Assembly: GCA_934432885.1 (NCBI GenBank) | Contig: CAKRYY010000039.1 | Span: forward strand, 1-26,802 | Length of the DNA: 26,802 bases | Direction of reading: 5' to 3' | DNA from: an uncultured Lachnospiraceae bacterium | GTDB lineage: Bacteria > Bacillota > Clostridia > Lachnospirales > Lachnospiraceae | In this document: positions 1 through 7,707 of the stretch, piece by piece | Numbering within the stretch: position 1 is the stretch's first letter | Layout: every line of letters starts with the position of its first letter | Position numbers and translations under genes: made by a program | The notes under the pieces: model-generated | Databases searched by the model: none | Told to the model about the DNA's origin: nothing | Seen by the model: the letters and a program-made list of their open reading frames with translations, nothing else

Positions 1-21
1 CTCATCAGACGCAACTCTGAT

Positions 22-50
22 ATAATAGCACGTCTGTTTTATTTCGTCAA
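22..50 (-). promoter_or_regulatory. Strong sigma-A promoter reading out of the left edge
   Basis: On the minus strand TTGACG (45-50) and TATTAT (22-27) are separated by exactly 17 bases. A-rich tracts lie just upstream (55-75), as in UP elements. Transcription would start near position 15 and run off the left edge, so the served gene is not visible. A short TCAGA/TCTGA inverted repeat lies at the presumed start of the RNA. Confidence 0.75.
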
Positions 51-108
51 GACCTTTTTTATACTTTTTTTATTTCTTCCTCCGCTCGTTTCTTCGCGGT
101 GGAACTAT

Positions 109-138
109 ATGTTACCACTACTTTCCTCGTATTGTCAA
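109..138 (-). promoter_or_regulatory. Second, upstream sigma-A promoter in tandem
   Basis: A perfect TTGACA (133-138) and a TAACAT -10 (109-114), 18 bases apart on the minus strand, lie about 88 bp upstream of the other left-edge promoter. The 178 bases between the cvpA stop and the window edge hold only these two promoters and an imperfect 7-bp inverted repeat (79-85 with 96-102). Tandem promoters suggest a highly expressed gene or stable RNA just outside the window. Confidence 0.6.
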
Positions 139-178
139 CATGTTTTTGATATTTTATTCATTTTCTTACAAAAACTGC

Positions 179-691
179 TCAAAGCACGGGAAAACCGGAC
201 AAAGCAGAGAATACAGGCAGCACCTCCGGCAAAAAGCGCGCCAGATAATTGTTATCCGCCATCCATGTCAGCAAAAGATTTTCCTTTATTGCTCCCGTCA
301 TATAAGTCAATATATCCTGCGGACAAAGCAGGGGCACAAGCACCAGCACAATCCAGAAAAGCACTACGCCCTCAGCAGCACCCAGACAAAAGCCCAGCAG
401 TTTATTGACACTCTTTAATACAGGAATCGAAGTAATCATTTTTAAGGAAGATAGAATAAAATCTGTAATCTTATAAACAAGCACCGCTATCGTCAGACAG
501 ACAATGCCGATAATTGTCCGCAGCGTTTCTTTTTCCATATAGCCCTTTGCCGCAACAATTACCATAATAATAGAAACAACTGCAAGCAGCAGCGCAACCG
601 CATTATTTAATTCTTCCACCATGCCTTTTTTATAGCCTTTTACGCCGCCGCCAATCAAAAGCAGCAGCACCACAAAAAACACAATATTCAT
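179..691 (-). CDS. cvpA: CvpA family membrane protein
   Basis: This 170-residue protein is very hydrophobic, with about four predicted membrane segments, at roughly residues 3-18, 28-48, 57-85 and 100-125. The N-terminal pattern, a first helix followed by a glycine-rich GGGVKGYKKGMVEEL turn, is typical of the CvpA (colicin V production) family, and the length fits. CvpA proteins sit in the inner membrane; their molecular role is poorly defined, with links to envelope stress and colicin V export. The gene lies 34 bp downstream of the DUF5711-like gene and is probably co-transcribed with it. An AGG-rich stretch precedes the ATG. The strong promoters beyond its stop do not serve it. Confidence 0.8.
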   Translation of the reverse strand: MNIVFFVVLLLLIGGGVKGYKKGMVEELNNAVALLLAVVSIIMVIVAAKGYMEKETLRTIIGIVCLTIAVLVYKITDFILSSLKMITSIPVLKSVNKLLGFCLGAAEGVVLFWIVLVLVPLLCPQDILTYMTGAIKENLLLTWMADNNYLARFLPEVLPVFSALSGFPVL

Positions 692-725
692 ATCCTCAGT
701 ACCTTTTCCAAAATTCCGCCGATAT

Positions 726-1919
726 TTACTTGAGCTCTATCGTATCAATAGAATCCGGCGTTACTATAATATATTCATAAGAAGCATTGGCGGGAATCAG
801 CTTTAAAACCTGTTTGGTAAAATTACCATCGAAATTGTCCATGCCGCCAATGGTATGCACAAGACATTCCTGCTCATTATATGCAATCAGCTTATCCTTA
901 TAGAAAACAATGTCTGTAAACTGCATCTCCAGCATAATGGTATCTGCCAGCTTTCCATTGTCGCTGTAAACATCCATTTTATACCGCGCAGTGCCGGTCA
1001 CATCATTATAAATCAGCGCTACATAACCATTTCCATAATATATGCTTTCAATTTCTCCATCCAGCAGCACATCCGCAATGCTTACAGGCTTTTGGTCACC
1101 TTCATAAAATACCAGTCTGTTATCCGCTACCGCTACAGCTTTTCCATTATTCAAAAAGTGCACAAACGGAACTACTGTATCTGTATAATCGTAGCTGCTT
1201 ACAAAGTTATCAATTTCATTTTGTCCGACTGGTCCAAAATTGTAAAACGCGACACTGGAGCGCATCAGTCCATTATCCATATAAAGATAAGAAACGCTTA
1301 CCAGATAGCCATTATCCGAAATACTCACGCACACCGGATAACCGCTTTGCTTCATCGTCGTTTTAAAATAAGCCAGCGTATTTCCCAAACTGTCAAACAG
1401 ATAAATCCATGTAATATCCGCCGTATCATCCAGCACTGCGGCAACAATTCCGTTTGCAGATACCGAAAAGCTGCGAAGCGGCATCTTGGTATCAATTTCA
1501 CCAACGGTCTTTTCCGTATTCATCAAATAAATCGTCCTGCCGTTGTAATCGCCAATCGCCGCCATATTCTGGCATATCTGCACAATCGGCGCCTGCATTT
1601 CAAAGGTTTGATTCCAAAGTGCCTCGCCCCGCCTGTTCAGGCAGCTTGCGCCATCATTACTGTAAACCAGAATGTTTTCTCCCAGTGACAGAATCGTTGC
1701 GTCGCTGATGCTCTCCCGCTGCACGCTGGAAATGGTCTGATATTCACTGAATACTCTGTTTTTCATCTGGATAGCCACTACTACGGCGGCGGCTGCCAGC
1801 ACAGCGATTATCAATGCCGTGCGGTAAAATACAACCAGCTTATGCCGAAGGATTTTTTTCCCAAAGCTATCCTCCTGTTTTTTTTCTTTTTTCTTTATGT
1901 ATGCTCTTATATCCGCCAT
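726..1919 (-). CDS. DUF5711-like membrane-anchored beta-propeller protein
   Basis: This 397-residue protein begins with a lysine-rich cytoplasmic stretch (residues 1-28, many KKK/KKEK), then one membrane helix at about 32-51 (alanine/valine rich), then a long extracytoplasmic domain. That domain has repeated short strands of the kind G-x-x-x-A/V-V-x-D/Y-x-x-G, consistent with a WD40/PQQ-like propeller. Order and length match Lachnospiraceae proteins that I recall as DUF5711; no enzymatic motif is visible and the function is unknown. The ATG is preceded by TTGGAG at good distance. It has its own likely promoter at 1964-1992, and a perfect 6-bp hairpin (GGCAGC/GCTGCC, 1941-1956) lies in its leader. 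It is followed by cvpA. Confidence 0.7.
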   Translation of the reverse strand: MADIRAYIKKKEKKQEDSFGKKILRHKLVVFYRTALIIAVLAAAAVVVAIQMKNRVFSEYQTISSVQRESISDATILSLGENILVYSNDGASCLNRRGEALWNQTFEMQAPIVQICQNMAAIGDYNGRTIYLMNTEKTVGEIDTKMPLRSFSVSANGIVAAVLDDTADITWIYLFDSLGNTLAYFKTTMKQSGYPVCVSISDNGYLVSVSYLYMDNGLMRSSVAFYNFGPVGQNEIDNFVSSYDYTDTVVPFVHFLNNGKAVAVADNRLVFYEGDQKPVSIADVLLDGEIESIYYGNGYVALIYNDVTGTARYKMDVYSDNGKLADTIMLEMQFTDIVFYKDKLIAYNEQECLVHTIGGMDNFDGNFTKQVLKLIPANASYEYIIVTPDSIDTIELK

Positions 1920-1963
1920 GACTGCTCCAACATGCCTTTTGGCAGCTTTTGCTGCCTGCGCTC

Positions 1964-1992
1964 ATTATAGCATGGTTTATTCTTCCGGTAAA
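1964..1992 (-). promoter_or_regulatory. Promoter for the DUF5711-like gene and cvpA
   Basis: On the minus strand a perfect TATAAT (1964-1969) stands 17 bases from TTTACC (1987-1992, four of six matches to consensus). The -35 lies inside the last codons of the upstream gene. A GGCAGC-TTTT-GCTGCC hairpin (1941-1956) then lies in the transcribed leader, before the ribosome binding site. Confidence 0.5.
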
Positions 1993-2702
1993 TTTTTTTC
2001 TTCCAGTGCATCTCTTTCCATACTCGCTTCCAGATAGGTTACCGTCTCCTCCAGCCGTTTCATTTTATCATACTGATTCAGCGTTGTTACGGCAATAATA
2101 CAGCAGATAATCAAAATGCACAGACTGACCATATTCAATATCTGTACCGCCAGCATAGGTGCAGGCGCTTTTTTCCCAGACAGCAGCTTCTTCCAGTTTA
2201 AACGTGGTATTTTCCTGCTTTTCCTTTCTGTCTTTACGGCTGGAGTCTCCATTCTTCTCTCCTCTTTTTGACAGCAGTGAACAATGTAGTCCTCCATCCC
2301 CTCATTTTTTTCAAAATATACATAGTATCCTTTCAGGTCCTGAAAATTCTGCTCCTTCATGTTTTTCAGTATTTCCAGAATGGATATGTCCTTTTTTTCA
2401 AGATAATACCAGCCAATTCCTTTCATGCCTTCAAAATACTGCTTGCCTACATTTTGAAAATAGAACTCATCCATCCGCTTTAAGACATTTCCAGATGCCT
2501 TATGGGAGGCAGCGCCTTTTAAATAATAGTATCTGATACCGCCGCACTCATAGCCGTCTCCAAAAAAGACAATGAGCTGTGGTTCTTTTATATTTTTTAC
2601 AATTTCCTGCAAAAAGGAGGCGACATATTCTTCTACCATTATTTTTCGCCTGCTTTCTGTCTCTCCAAACCGGCAGACCTTTCCAAAAGCTCCATTTTCC
2701 AT
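1977..2702 (-). CDS. Tail-anchored hypothetical protein, possible degenerate MPN/JAB-like domain
   Basis: The start chosen is the ATG at 2702 because AAGGAGG sits 6-7 bases upstream; an ATG 7 codons earlier would overlap that site. The 241-residue product has a soluble N-terminal domain (about 1-150), a basic linker, one hydrophobic helix (about 185-208, rich in I/L/C) and a C-terminal acidic coiled-coil-like tail. From memory, the strings GIGWYYLE and GYYVYFEKNEGMEDY resemble Clostridia proteins with a JAB/MPN-like fold, but the metal-binding His-x-His pair is missing, so no peptidase activity is expected. This assignment is an inference. A TATAAT lies at 2737-2742 with a poor -35. The gene lies between the galM terminator and the DUF5711 promoter, so it may be monocistronic. 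Confidence 0.6.
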   Translation of the reverse strand: MENGAFGKVCRFGETESRRKIMVEEYVASFLQEIVKNIKEPQLIVFFGDGYECGGIRYYYLKGAASHKASGNVLKRMDEFYFQNVGKQYFEGMKGIGWYYLEKKDISILEILKNMKEQNFQDLKGYYVYFEKNEGMEDYIVHCCQKEERRMETPAVKTERKSRKIPRLNWKKLLSGKKAPAPMLAVQILNMVSLCILIICCIIAVTTLNQYDKMKRLEETVTYLEASMERDALEEKNLPEE

Positions 2703-2801
2703 GTGATTTCCTCCTTGTCCCATTTTCCTGTCTTTTATTATACGACGCGAAAAGCAAGAGATTTATCACATTATGTCGCTCCCATTCTTCTTTTTGACGA
2801 C

Positions 2802-2831
2802 AAAAAGCGCCACCGGATAGGCAGCGCTTTT
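2802..2831 (-). terminator. Intrinsic terminator after galM
   Basis: Minus-strand hairpin with outer stem AAAAGCGC/GCGCTTTT, a weaker inner stem (TGCC/GGTG) and a TATCC loop, ending in TTTTTG. It lies 20 bp after the galM stop and closes the pfkA-dnaX-ebfC-recR-galM run. Confidence 0.75.
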
Positions 2832-2850
2832 CATGCATTTTATGATTCTG

Positions 2851-3891
2851 TTAGAACAGAAACTTATAAACAGTCGTGGAAGAATACTTCTGCTCCGGTG
2901 CAAAGACAGAGGAAACGAAGTTTTCCTGATTTACTGCATTCGGGAAGAAATCTGTCTCAAGGCAGAAGCCGGTACGCGCTTTGTATACAACGCCCTCCTT
3001 ACCAGTCGTTTCTGCGATGCAGTTGCCTGCATAGAACTGGATTCCCGGAAGTGTCGTATACACTTCCATCTCTCTGCCGCTCTTTTCCTCAGACATCTTT
3101 GCTACAAGCTGCAGCTTGCCATCGTAATCATCGATTGCGAAGTTATGGTCATAGCCGCTTACCAGCTTTAACTGCTCGAAATCAGCTTCTATTTCATCGC
3201 CGACTCTCTTAGCCTTTGTAAAATCAAGCGGCGTTCCTGCGACAGGCGCAATCTCACCAGTCGGAATAGCACCTGCTACAACAGGTGTATAATGGCTTGC
3301 CTTTAACCAGAGTACATGGTCTATAATCTGTCCGCCGTCATGTCCTGCAAGGTTAAAGTAAGCATGGTTTGTCGGATTCAAAATCGTCTTTTTGTCAGTA
3401 GACGCTTCATAGTCCAGTCTAAGCTCATTTTCTTCTGTCAGCGTATATGTAATCGCAAACTCTTTATTGCCGGGGAAACCCATGTCGCCGTCATCAAGCT
3501 TTATGGTAAAACGGATTTTATTTTCCTCCTGCGGCTCTGCTTTCCATAAGCGCTTATGGCTTGCCCGCTCCAAATGGCTGTGCAGATTATTCGGTCCATC
3601 ATTTACGTCTACATGATAGGTCTGACCATCAATCGTAAAGGTTGCATTTGCAATCCGGTTTGCATTGGGCGCAATGGTTGCTCCAAAAAAGCTTCCGTTT
3701 GTAAAATAGTCCTCAAGCTTATCATAACCCAGTGTAACATCCGCCGCCTTGCCGTTTTTATCCGGCACAAACAGTCTGACCAGAATTGCGCCAAAATCAG
3801 TAATCTGTGCTTTCATTCCATTTTTGTTTTCCAAAGTATACAAAAATGCCTCTTTGCCGTCTTTGGTTGTTCCAAACGCTTCTTTTTTCAT
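2851..3891 (-). CDS. galM: Aldose 1-epimerase (galactose mutarotase)
   Basis: This 346-residue cytosolic enzyme interconverts alpha and beta anomers of hexoses such as galactose and glucose. Family landmarks are present: the NRIANATF stretch (78-85), NLHSH with His104, the NPTNHAYFNL segment with catalytic His176, GYDHN with Asp248, and catalytic-base Glu312 in LETDFFPNA near the C-terminus, where most members have LETQ. Length is normal. AAGG lies before the ATG. It sits 20 bp behind recR with no terminator between, so it is probably the last gene of the pfkA-led transcript, which is followed by a clear terminator. I am confident of the family; the physiological sugar cannot be read from sequence. 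Confidence 0.93.
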   Translation of the reverse strand: MKKEAFGTTKDGKEAFLYTLENKNGMKAQITDFGAILVRLFVPDKNGKAADVTLGYDKLEDYFTNGSFFGATIAPNANRIANATFTIDGQTYHVDVNDGPNNLHSHLERASHKRLWKAEPQEENKIRFTIKLDDGDMGFPGNKEFAITYTLTEENELRLDYEASTDKKTILNPTNHAYFNLAGHDGGQIIDHVLWLKASHYTPVVAGAIPTGEIAPVAGTPLDFTKAKRVGDEIEADFEQLKLVSGYDHNFAIDDYDGKLQLVAKMSEEKSGREMEVYTTLPGIQFYAGNCIAETTGKEGVVYKARTGFCLETDFFPNAVNQENFVSSVFAPEQKYSSTTVYKFLF

Positions 3892-3911
3892 TTTCCTTAT
3901 CCTTTCTTTTA

Positions 3912-4508
3912 TTATAATTCTGTACGTCCCTCAAGTGCGCGCAGCAGCGTAACCTCATCAATATATTCAAGGTCTCCGCCTACCGGAACGCCGCTTGCGA
4001 TTCTCGTTACTTTAATACCGGTCGGTTTAATCAGCTTGCTGATATACATTGCCGTTGTCTCTCCCTCAAGACTGGAATTTGTGGCAATGATAACCTCCTT
4101 GACGTCTCCATGCAGCCGTTCCATCAGTTCCTTGAGCTTGATGTCATTTGGGCCAATTCCAAGCATCGGGGAAATCGCCCCGTGCAGCACATGATAAACG
4201 CCCTCGTATTTCCCTGTCTTTTCATAAGCAGCAAGGTCTCTCGTGTTTTCCACAACCATAATCGTTCCTGCATCCCGCTTACTGTTGGCGCAAATCGGGC
4301 ACAGTTCCTGATCCGTCAGTGTAAAACACTGCTTGCAGTACCGGACATTCTCCCGCGCTTCAAGAACTGCTGTCGCAAAACGCTCCACCCGCTGCTTCGG
4401 CAGGTTGATCAGATAAAATGCCAGCCGCTGCGCAGTCTTATTCCCGATTCCCGGAAGATTTCCAAGCTCCTCTATAAGCCTATTGATATATCCGCTGTAC
4501 AGGTCCAT
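3912..4508 (-). CDS. recR: Recombination mediator RecR
   Basis: This 198-residue protein helps load RecA at gaps together with RecO and RecF. It has the N-terminal helix-hairpin-helix ([14 protein letters not shown], 18-31), a four-cysteine zinc finger (Cys58, Cys61, Cys70, Cys73), then a Toprim domain starting at about residue 80 ([11 protein letters not shown]) and the conserved Walker-like [15 protein letters not shown] near the C-terminus. All expected parts are intact and length is normal. Its ATG overlaps the ebfC stop by one base (TAATG), which implies translational coupling. The dnaX-ebfC-recR order is conserved across Firmicutes. Confidence 0.97.
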   Translation of the reverse strand: MDLYSGYINRLIEELGNLPGIGNKTAQRLAFYLINLPKQRVERFATAVLEARENVRYCKQCFTLTDQELCPICANSKRDAGTIMVVENTRDLAAYEKTGKYEGVYHVLHGAISPMLGIGPNDIKLKELMERLHGDVKEVIIATNSSLEGETTAMYISKLIKPTGIKVTRIASGVPVGGDLEYIDEVTLLRALEGRTEL

Positions 4509-4861
4509 TAGAACGGAAGACCTCCGCCCATGCCAAGTCCGCCTGTCATCTTGCCCATCAGCTCTGCATTTGCTTCATCCGCCATGCGAAGTGCCTCATT
4601 GACAGCCGCCATAACGAGATCCTCCAGCATTTCTACATCATCCGGGTCTACGACCTCCTGCGAAAGCTTTACCTTTGTTATCTCTTTTTTACCGGTTACG
4701 GTCACTTCAACGGCTCCGCCGCCTGCTTTTGCCGTAAATTCCTTTGTTTCCATTTCTTTCTGGTTTTCTTCCATCTGACGCTGCATTCTCTGCGCCTGCT
4801 TCATCAGATTTGCCATATTACCGGGCATACCGCCGCCCGGAAAGCCTCCACGCTTTGCCAT
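4508..4861 (-). CDS. ebfC: YbaB/EbfC nucleoid-associated protein
   Basis: The product is 117 residues. It has a glycine/methionine-rich N-terminus, the helix [15 protein letters not shown] (about 20-34), the central [16 protein letters not shown] strands and the [13 protein letters not shown] segment, ending in a glycine-rich tail ([10 protein letters not shown]). This is the dimeric YbaB/EbfC fold, a DNA-binding protein encoded beside dnaX and recR in most bacteria. It starts 19 bp after the dnaX stop with GGAGG-type Shine-Dalgarno spacing and shares one base with recR. Confidence 0.95.
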   Translation of the reverse strand: MAKRGGFPGGGMPGNMANLMKQAQRMQRQMEENQKEMETKEFTAKAGGGAVEVTVTGKKEITKVKLSQEVVDPDDVEMLEDLVMAAVNEALRMADEANAELMGKMTGGLGMGGGLPF

Positions 4862-4880
4862 TTCTTTCTTCCTCCAGCTT

Positions 4881-6440
4881 TTATTCTTCTTCCATTATAT
4901 CCATGTGAATCAATGACTGCAAATCCACATGGGTATCCTCAAATCTTTCATCCTCCCGGATGGTCTTGATAACAGCCGTTACCTCCTTGCCGATGCTCTC
5001 CGACAAAATCCGGTTCAGTTGTTCCGCATGCTCCTGCTGCTTAAAATAATCCGAAGCAAGCCCGTCCTGAAATACGACCTCCAGACCGCCATCTGCGCCA
5101 AGCGTCGTATATGCTTCCCGAAGATACTGCTTCATCGGCATACCTGTATGTTCTACAATCGTTTTCCAGCGCTGTGCAAGCATTTTAACGTCTTCGGGAA
5201 TTGCCTTTGGCAGCTCCTGTTTTTTTACCGGCTTTGCCGTCTCCTGCCCCTTCTCCAAAGCACCTGTCTCCTGCGTTACAAAAACGCCTGCTTCCAGCTT
5301 CTTTTCAAGGCTCCGGATTCGGTCTAACAGTGCATCCTGCGTTTCTTCCATTTCCGGCCTGCAAAGCTTCATCATTGTCGTTTCCAGCAAAATACGCTTC
5401 TGCGTCGCATAACGCATTTTATCACAAAGCTGTGACATCACACGGATATAGCGCATAATAACAGGAATTTCCAGCATCTTTGCTTCTTCCTTCAAATTTG
5501 CCAGATTTTCCGAGGACATGTCAATCACATCCTCCAGCTCCTCCGATGCACCTGCCAGCAACAGATTCCGCAGATACCATGTGAAATCTGTGGCAAACTG
5601 CAAAAGCTCCCGCCCCTGCATAACGATTTCTTCCAGCAGTTCTATAACGCCAATAACATCCTGCTCTATAATGAGCCTCAGCATCCGGCTGAACACTGAG
5701 GTATCTACCGCGCCAAGAACATCCAGCACCTTATCGTAGGTAAGCTGCGTTCCAAAATAAAAGGCAATGCACTGGTCCAGCAGACTTAGTGCGTCACGCA
5801 TGGAGCCATCCGCAGTACGCGCAATATAGCGCAATGCCTTATCCTCGATTTCCACCTGCTCCGTCTGCATCAGTTCCTTCATCCGGTCCGTAATCGTTTC
5901 AATGGAAATCCTTTTAAAGTCATAACGCTGACATCTCGAAAGAATCGTAATCGGAATCTTATGCACCTCTGTCGTAGCCAGAATAAAAATGACATAAGAC
6001 GGAGGCTCCTCCAGTGTCTTTAAAAGTGCATTAAAAGCGCCGATAGAAAGCATGTGCACCTCGTCTATGATATAGACCTTATATTTTCCCTGCGCAGGAG
6101 AATAGGAAACCTCATCTACGATTTCTCTGATATTATCAACGCCGTTATTAGAAGCTGCGTCAATCTCTATCACATTCATGCTTGCGCCCGAAGCGATCGC
6201 CCTGCAGGTTTCACATTCCCCGCACGGGTTACCGTCCTTTGGATTCTCGCAGTTTACCGCCCGCGCAAAAATCTTTGCAATCGTGGTTTTACCGGTTCCC
6301 CTGCTGCCGCAGAAAAGATACGCATGTCCGATTCTATCGGCCTTCATTTGGTTTTTTAATGTTGTTACAATATGCTCCTGCCCTTTTACATCTTCAAAAT
6401 TATCCGGGCGGAATTTTCTGTAAAGTGCCGTATACGACAT
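4881..6440 (-). CDS. dnaX: DNA polymerase III subunit tau (possibly also gamma)
   Basis: Clamp-loader ATPase, 519 residues from the ATG at 6440. That start gives the usual [13 protein letters not shown]-terminus and has AGGGG upstream; a TTG six codons earlier has no ribosome site. Visible are Walker A GSRGTGKT (45-52), zinc cysteines 64, 73, 76 and 79, Walker B YIIDEVHM (123-130), and the SRC motif with arginine finger Arg169. Domain III ends near residue 370. A charged linker (about 370-410) follows, then a C-terminal domain that in other bacteria contacts the polymerase and helicase. The linker holds an A7 slippery run with a nearby -1 stop (separate entry), which could yield a shorter gamma-like form of about 418 residues. 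It is 31 bp downstream of pfkA. Confidence 0.96.
   Translation of the reverse strand: MSYTALYRKFRPDNFEDVKGQEHIVTTLKNQMKADRIGHAYLFCGSRGTGKTTIAKIFARAVNCENPKDGNPCGECETCRAIASGASMNVIEIDAASNNGVDNIREIVDEVSYSPAQGKYKVYIIDEVHMLSIGAFNALLKTLEEPPSYVIFILATTEVHKIPITILSRCQRYDFKRISIETITDRMKELMQTEQVEIEDKALRYIARTADGSMRDALSLLDQCIAFYFGTQLTYDKVLDVLGAVDTSVFSRMLRLIIEQDVIGVIELLEEIVMQGRELLQFATDFTWYLRNLLLAGASEELEDVIDMSSENLANLKEEAKMLEIPVIMRYIRVMSQLCDKMRYATQKRILLETTMMKLCRPEMEETQDALLDRIRSLEKKLEAGVFVTQETGALEKGQETAKPVKKQELPKAIPEDVKMLAQRWKTIVEHTGMPMKQYLREAYTTLGADGGLEVVFQDGLASDYFKQQEHAEQLNRILSESIGKEVTAVIKTIREDERFEDTHVDLQSLIHMDIMEEE
5185..5245 (-). promoter_or_regulatory. Candidate programmed -1 frameshift signal in dnaX
   Basis: Reading the minus strand, codons GTA AAA AAA CAG (Val405-Lys406-Lys407-Gln408) form the heptamer A AAA AAA at 5220-5226. 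An AGGAG lies 14 bases upstream (5241-5245) in the position of an internal Shine-Dalgarno stimulator. Seven bases downstream a small TGCC-AAA-GGCA hairpin can form. A -1 slip adds eleven residues ([11 protein letters not shown]) and stops at TAA, 5185-5187. The geometry resembles the E. coli dnaX signal, but usage is inferred only. Confidence 0.45.
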
Positions 6441-6471
6441 GCCTGCTGCCCCTAACAATAGGATTTATTCT

Positions 6472-7545
6472 TTAATCGCCAAAGCTGATTCCCAGCATTT
6501 TTGCTTCCTGAATGATAGACGCATCCGGTGAAAGCGCTTTCAGCTTCCCTGCCACGTCCTGAAGCGGCACCTTAACAATCTCCCTGTTCTTGATACCAAC
6601 CATGAAGCCGTATTCACCATTCATAATCAGCTTGCCTGCTTCAGAGCCGAGACGGCTTGCAAATACACGGTCATACGGGCAGGGACTGCCGCCGCGCTGC
6701 GTATGTCCCGGAACGGTAACGCGTACCTCCACGCCCATTCTTTCTTCAATCTGTGCCGCAACCTGATAGGAAACACTGGGATATACTTTATTTTTCTGTT
6801 TTTCCTTAAGCTCTTTTTTGGAAAGCGCCGCATCCTCTTTGGAAATTGCACCCTCTGCCACTGCAAGAATGGTAAAACGGCTGCCTCTTTTATTTCTTCC
6901 TTCGATGGCTTCCACAATTTTATCAATGTCGTACGGAATCTCCGGAATCAGAATGATGTCCGCACCTCCAGCCATACCTGCATTTAATGTCAGCCAGCCA
7001 ACCTTATGTCCCATAACCTCAATGATGAAAACCCTGCCATGAGAAGCCGCTGTCGTGTGGATGCAGTCAATCGCCTCCGTCGCAATGTCAACCGCGCTCT
7101 GGAAGCCAAAGGTCATATCCGTTCCCCACAAATCGTTGTCAATCGTTTTCGGAAGCGTTACAATATTCAGCCCCTCTTCCCGCAGAAGATTTGCCGTCTT
7201 ATGCGTGCCGTTTCCACCCAGAATGACAAGGCAGTCCAGGTTCAGCTTATAGTAATTGTGCTTCATCGCTTCCACTTTATCCAATCCGTTTGCATCCGGC
7301 TCACGAATCAGCTTAAACGGCGTTCTGGAGCTGCCGAGAATCGTTCCGCCTTTTGTCAGGATTCCTGAAAAATCCGAGCTTTGGAGCATCCTGTAGTTTC
7401 CATAGATTAAGCCCTTGTAGCCGTCTAAAAAACCATAAATCTCTACCTCGTCCGACGCATTGGTAATCGTCTTTACGACACCGCGCATTGCAGCGTTCAG
7501 CGCCTGACAGTCGCCTCCGCTCGTCAACAAACCAATCCTTTTCAT
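6472..7545 (-). CDS. pfkA: 6-phosphofructokinase, atypical substrate-loop residues
   Basis: The 357-residue enzyme makes fructose 1,6-bisphosphate in glycolysis. The N-terminal phosphate loop is SGGDCQALNAA (9-19). Catalytic PKTIDND (132-138) keeps Asp136 and Asp138, and the fructose-phosphate motif GHTQRGGSPCPYDR is intact. Two positions define the phosphoryl donor in this family: Gly113 (E. coli Gly104) favours ATP and Lys133 (E. coli Gly124) is the residue seen in PPi enzymes. This Gly/Lys mix is also known in some actinobacterial ATP enzymes. The loop reads GGNGT, so Asn112 replaces the Mg-binding Asp103. AAGGAGG precedes the ATG. Its promoter is at 7628-7656 and it leads the run into dnaX. 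ATP dependence is likely, not proven. Confidence 0.93.
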   Translation of the reverse strand: MKRIGLLTSGGDCQALNAAMRGVVKTITNASDEVEIYGFLDGYKGLIYGNYRMLQSSDFSGILTKGGTILGSSRTPFKLIREPDANGLDKVEAMKHNYYKLNLDCLVILGGNGTHKTANLLREEGLNIVTLPKTIDNDLWGTDMTFGFQSAVDIATEAIDCIHTTAASHGRVFIIEVMGHKVGWLTLNAGMAGGADIILIPEIPYDIDKIVEAIEGRNKRGSRFTILAVAEGAISKEDAALSKKELKEKQKNKVYPSVSYQVAAQIEERMGVEVRVTVPGHTQRGGSPCPYDRVFASRLGSEAGKLIMNGEYGFMVGIKNREIVKVPLQDVAGKLKALSPDASIIQEAKMLGISFGD

Positions 7546-7627
7546 CCAGAAGCCTCCTTACTTTAATTACTGCACATTATAGTCCCTGAGCCCATTGGCA
7601 CAGGCATAATGCTTCGCCATATTATAT

Positions 7628-7656
7628 ATTATATAATGAGCCTAAAAGAAAAACAA
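7628..7656 (-). promoter_or_regulatory. Promoter of the pfkA-dnaX-ebfC-recR-galM run
   Basis: TTGTTT (7651-7656) and a perfect TATAAT (7628-7633) are 17 bases apart on the minus strand. The -10 sits in an AT-only tract. A second TATAAT near 7580-7585, closer to the gene, lacks a convincing -35. A 6-bp AGCTGT/ACAGCT hairpin (7661-7679) just upstream could be a weak terminator for the EamA gene. Confidence 0.65.
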
Positions 7657-7707
7657 GCAAAGCTGTCGCTTTAACAGCTGGGATTTCGCAAAGCGGCAAT
7701 TTGGTTT

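Noticed and set aside
91..105. CGCGGTGGAAC resembling the T-box antiterminator motif
   Set aside because: The order of GGTGG and CGCG is wrong for a T-box on either strand, and no specifier or terminator structure is present.
855..1688. Long plus-strand open frame opposite the DUF5711-like gene
   Set aside because: It is antisense to a well-supported gene, lacks a ribosome site and reads as low-quality basic sequence, as do the other antisense frames over galM, metG and rpe.
7661..7679. Hairpin AGCTGT/ACAGCT as the EamA terminator
   Set aside because: Short stem with an interrupted T run; too weak to list as a separate feature, mentioned only with the pfkA promoter.
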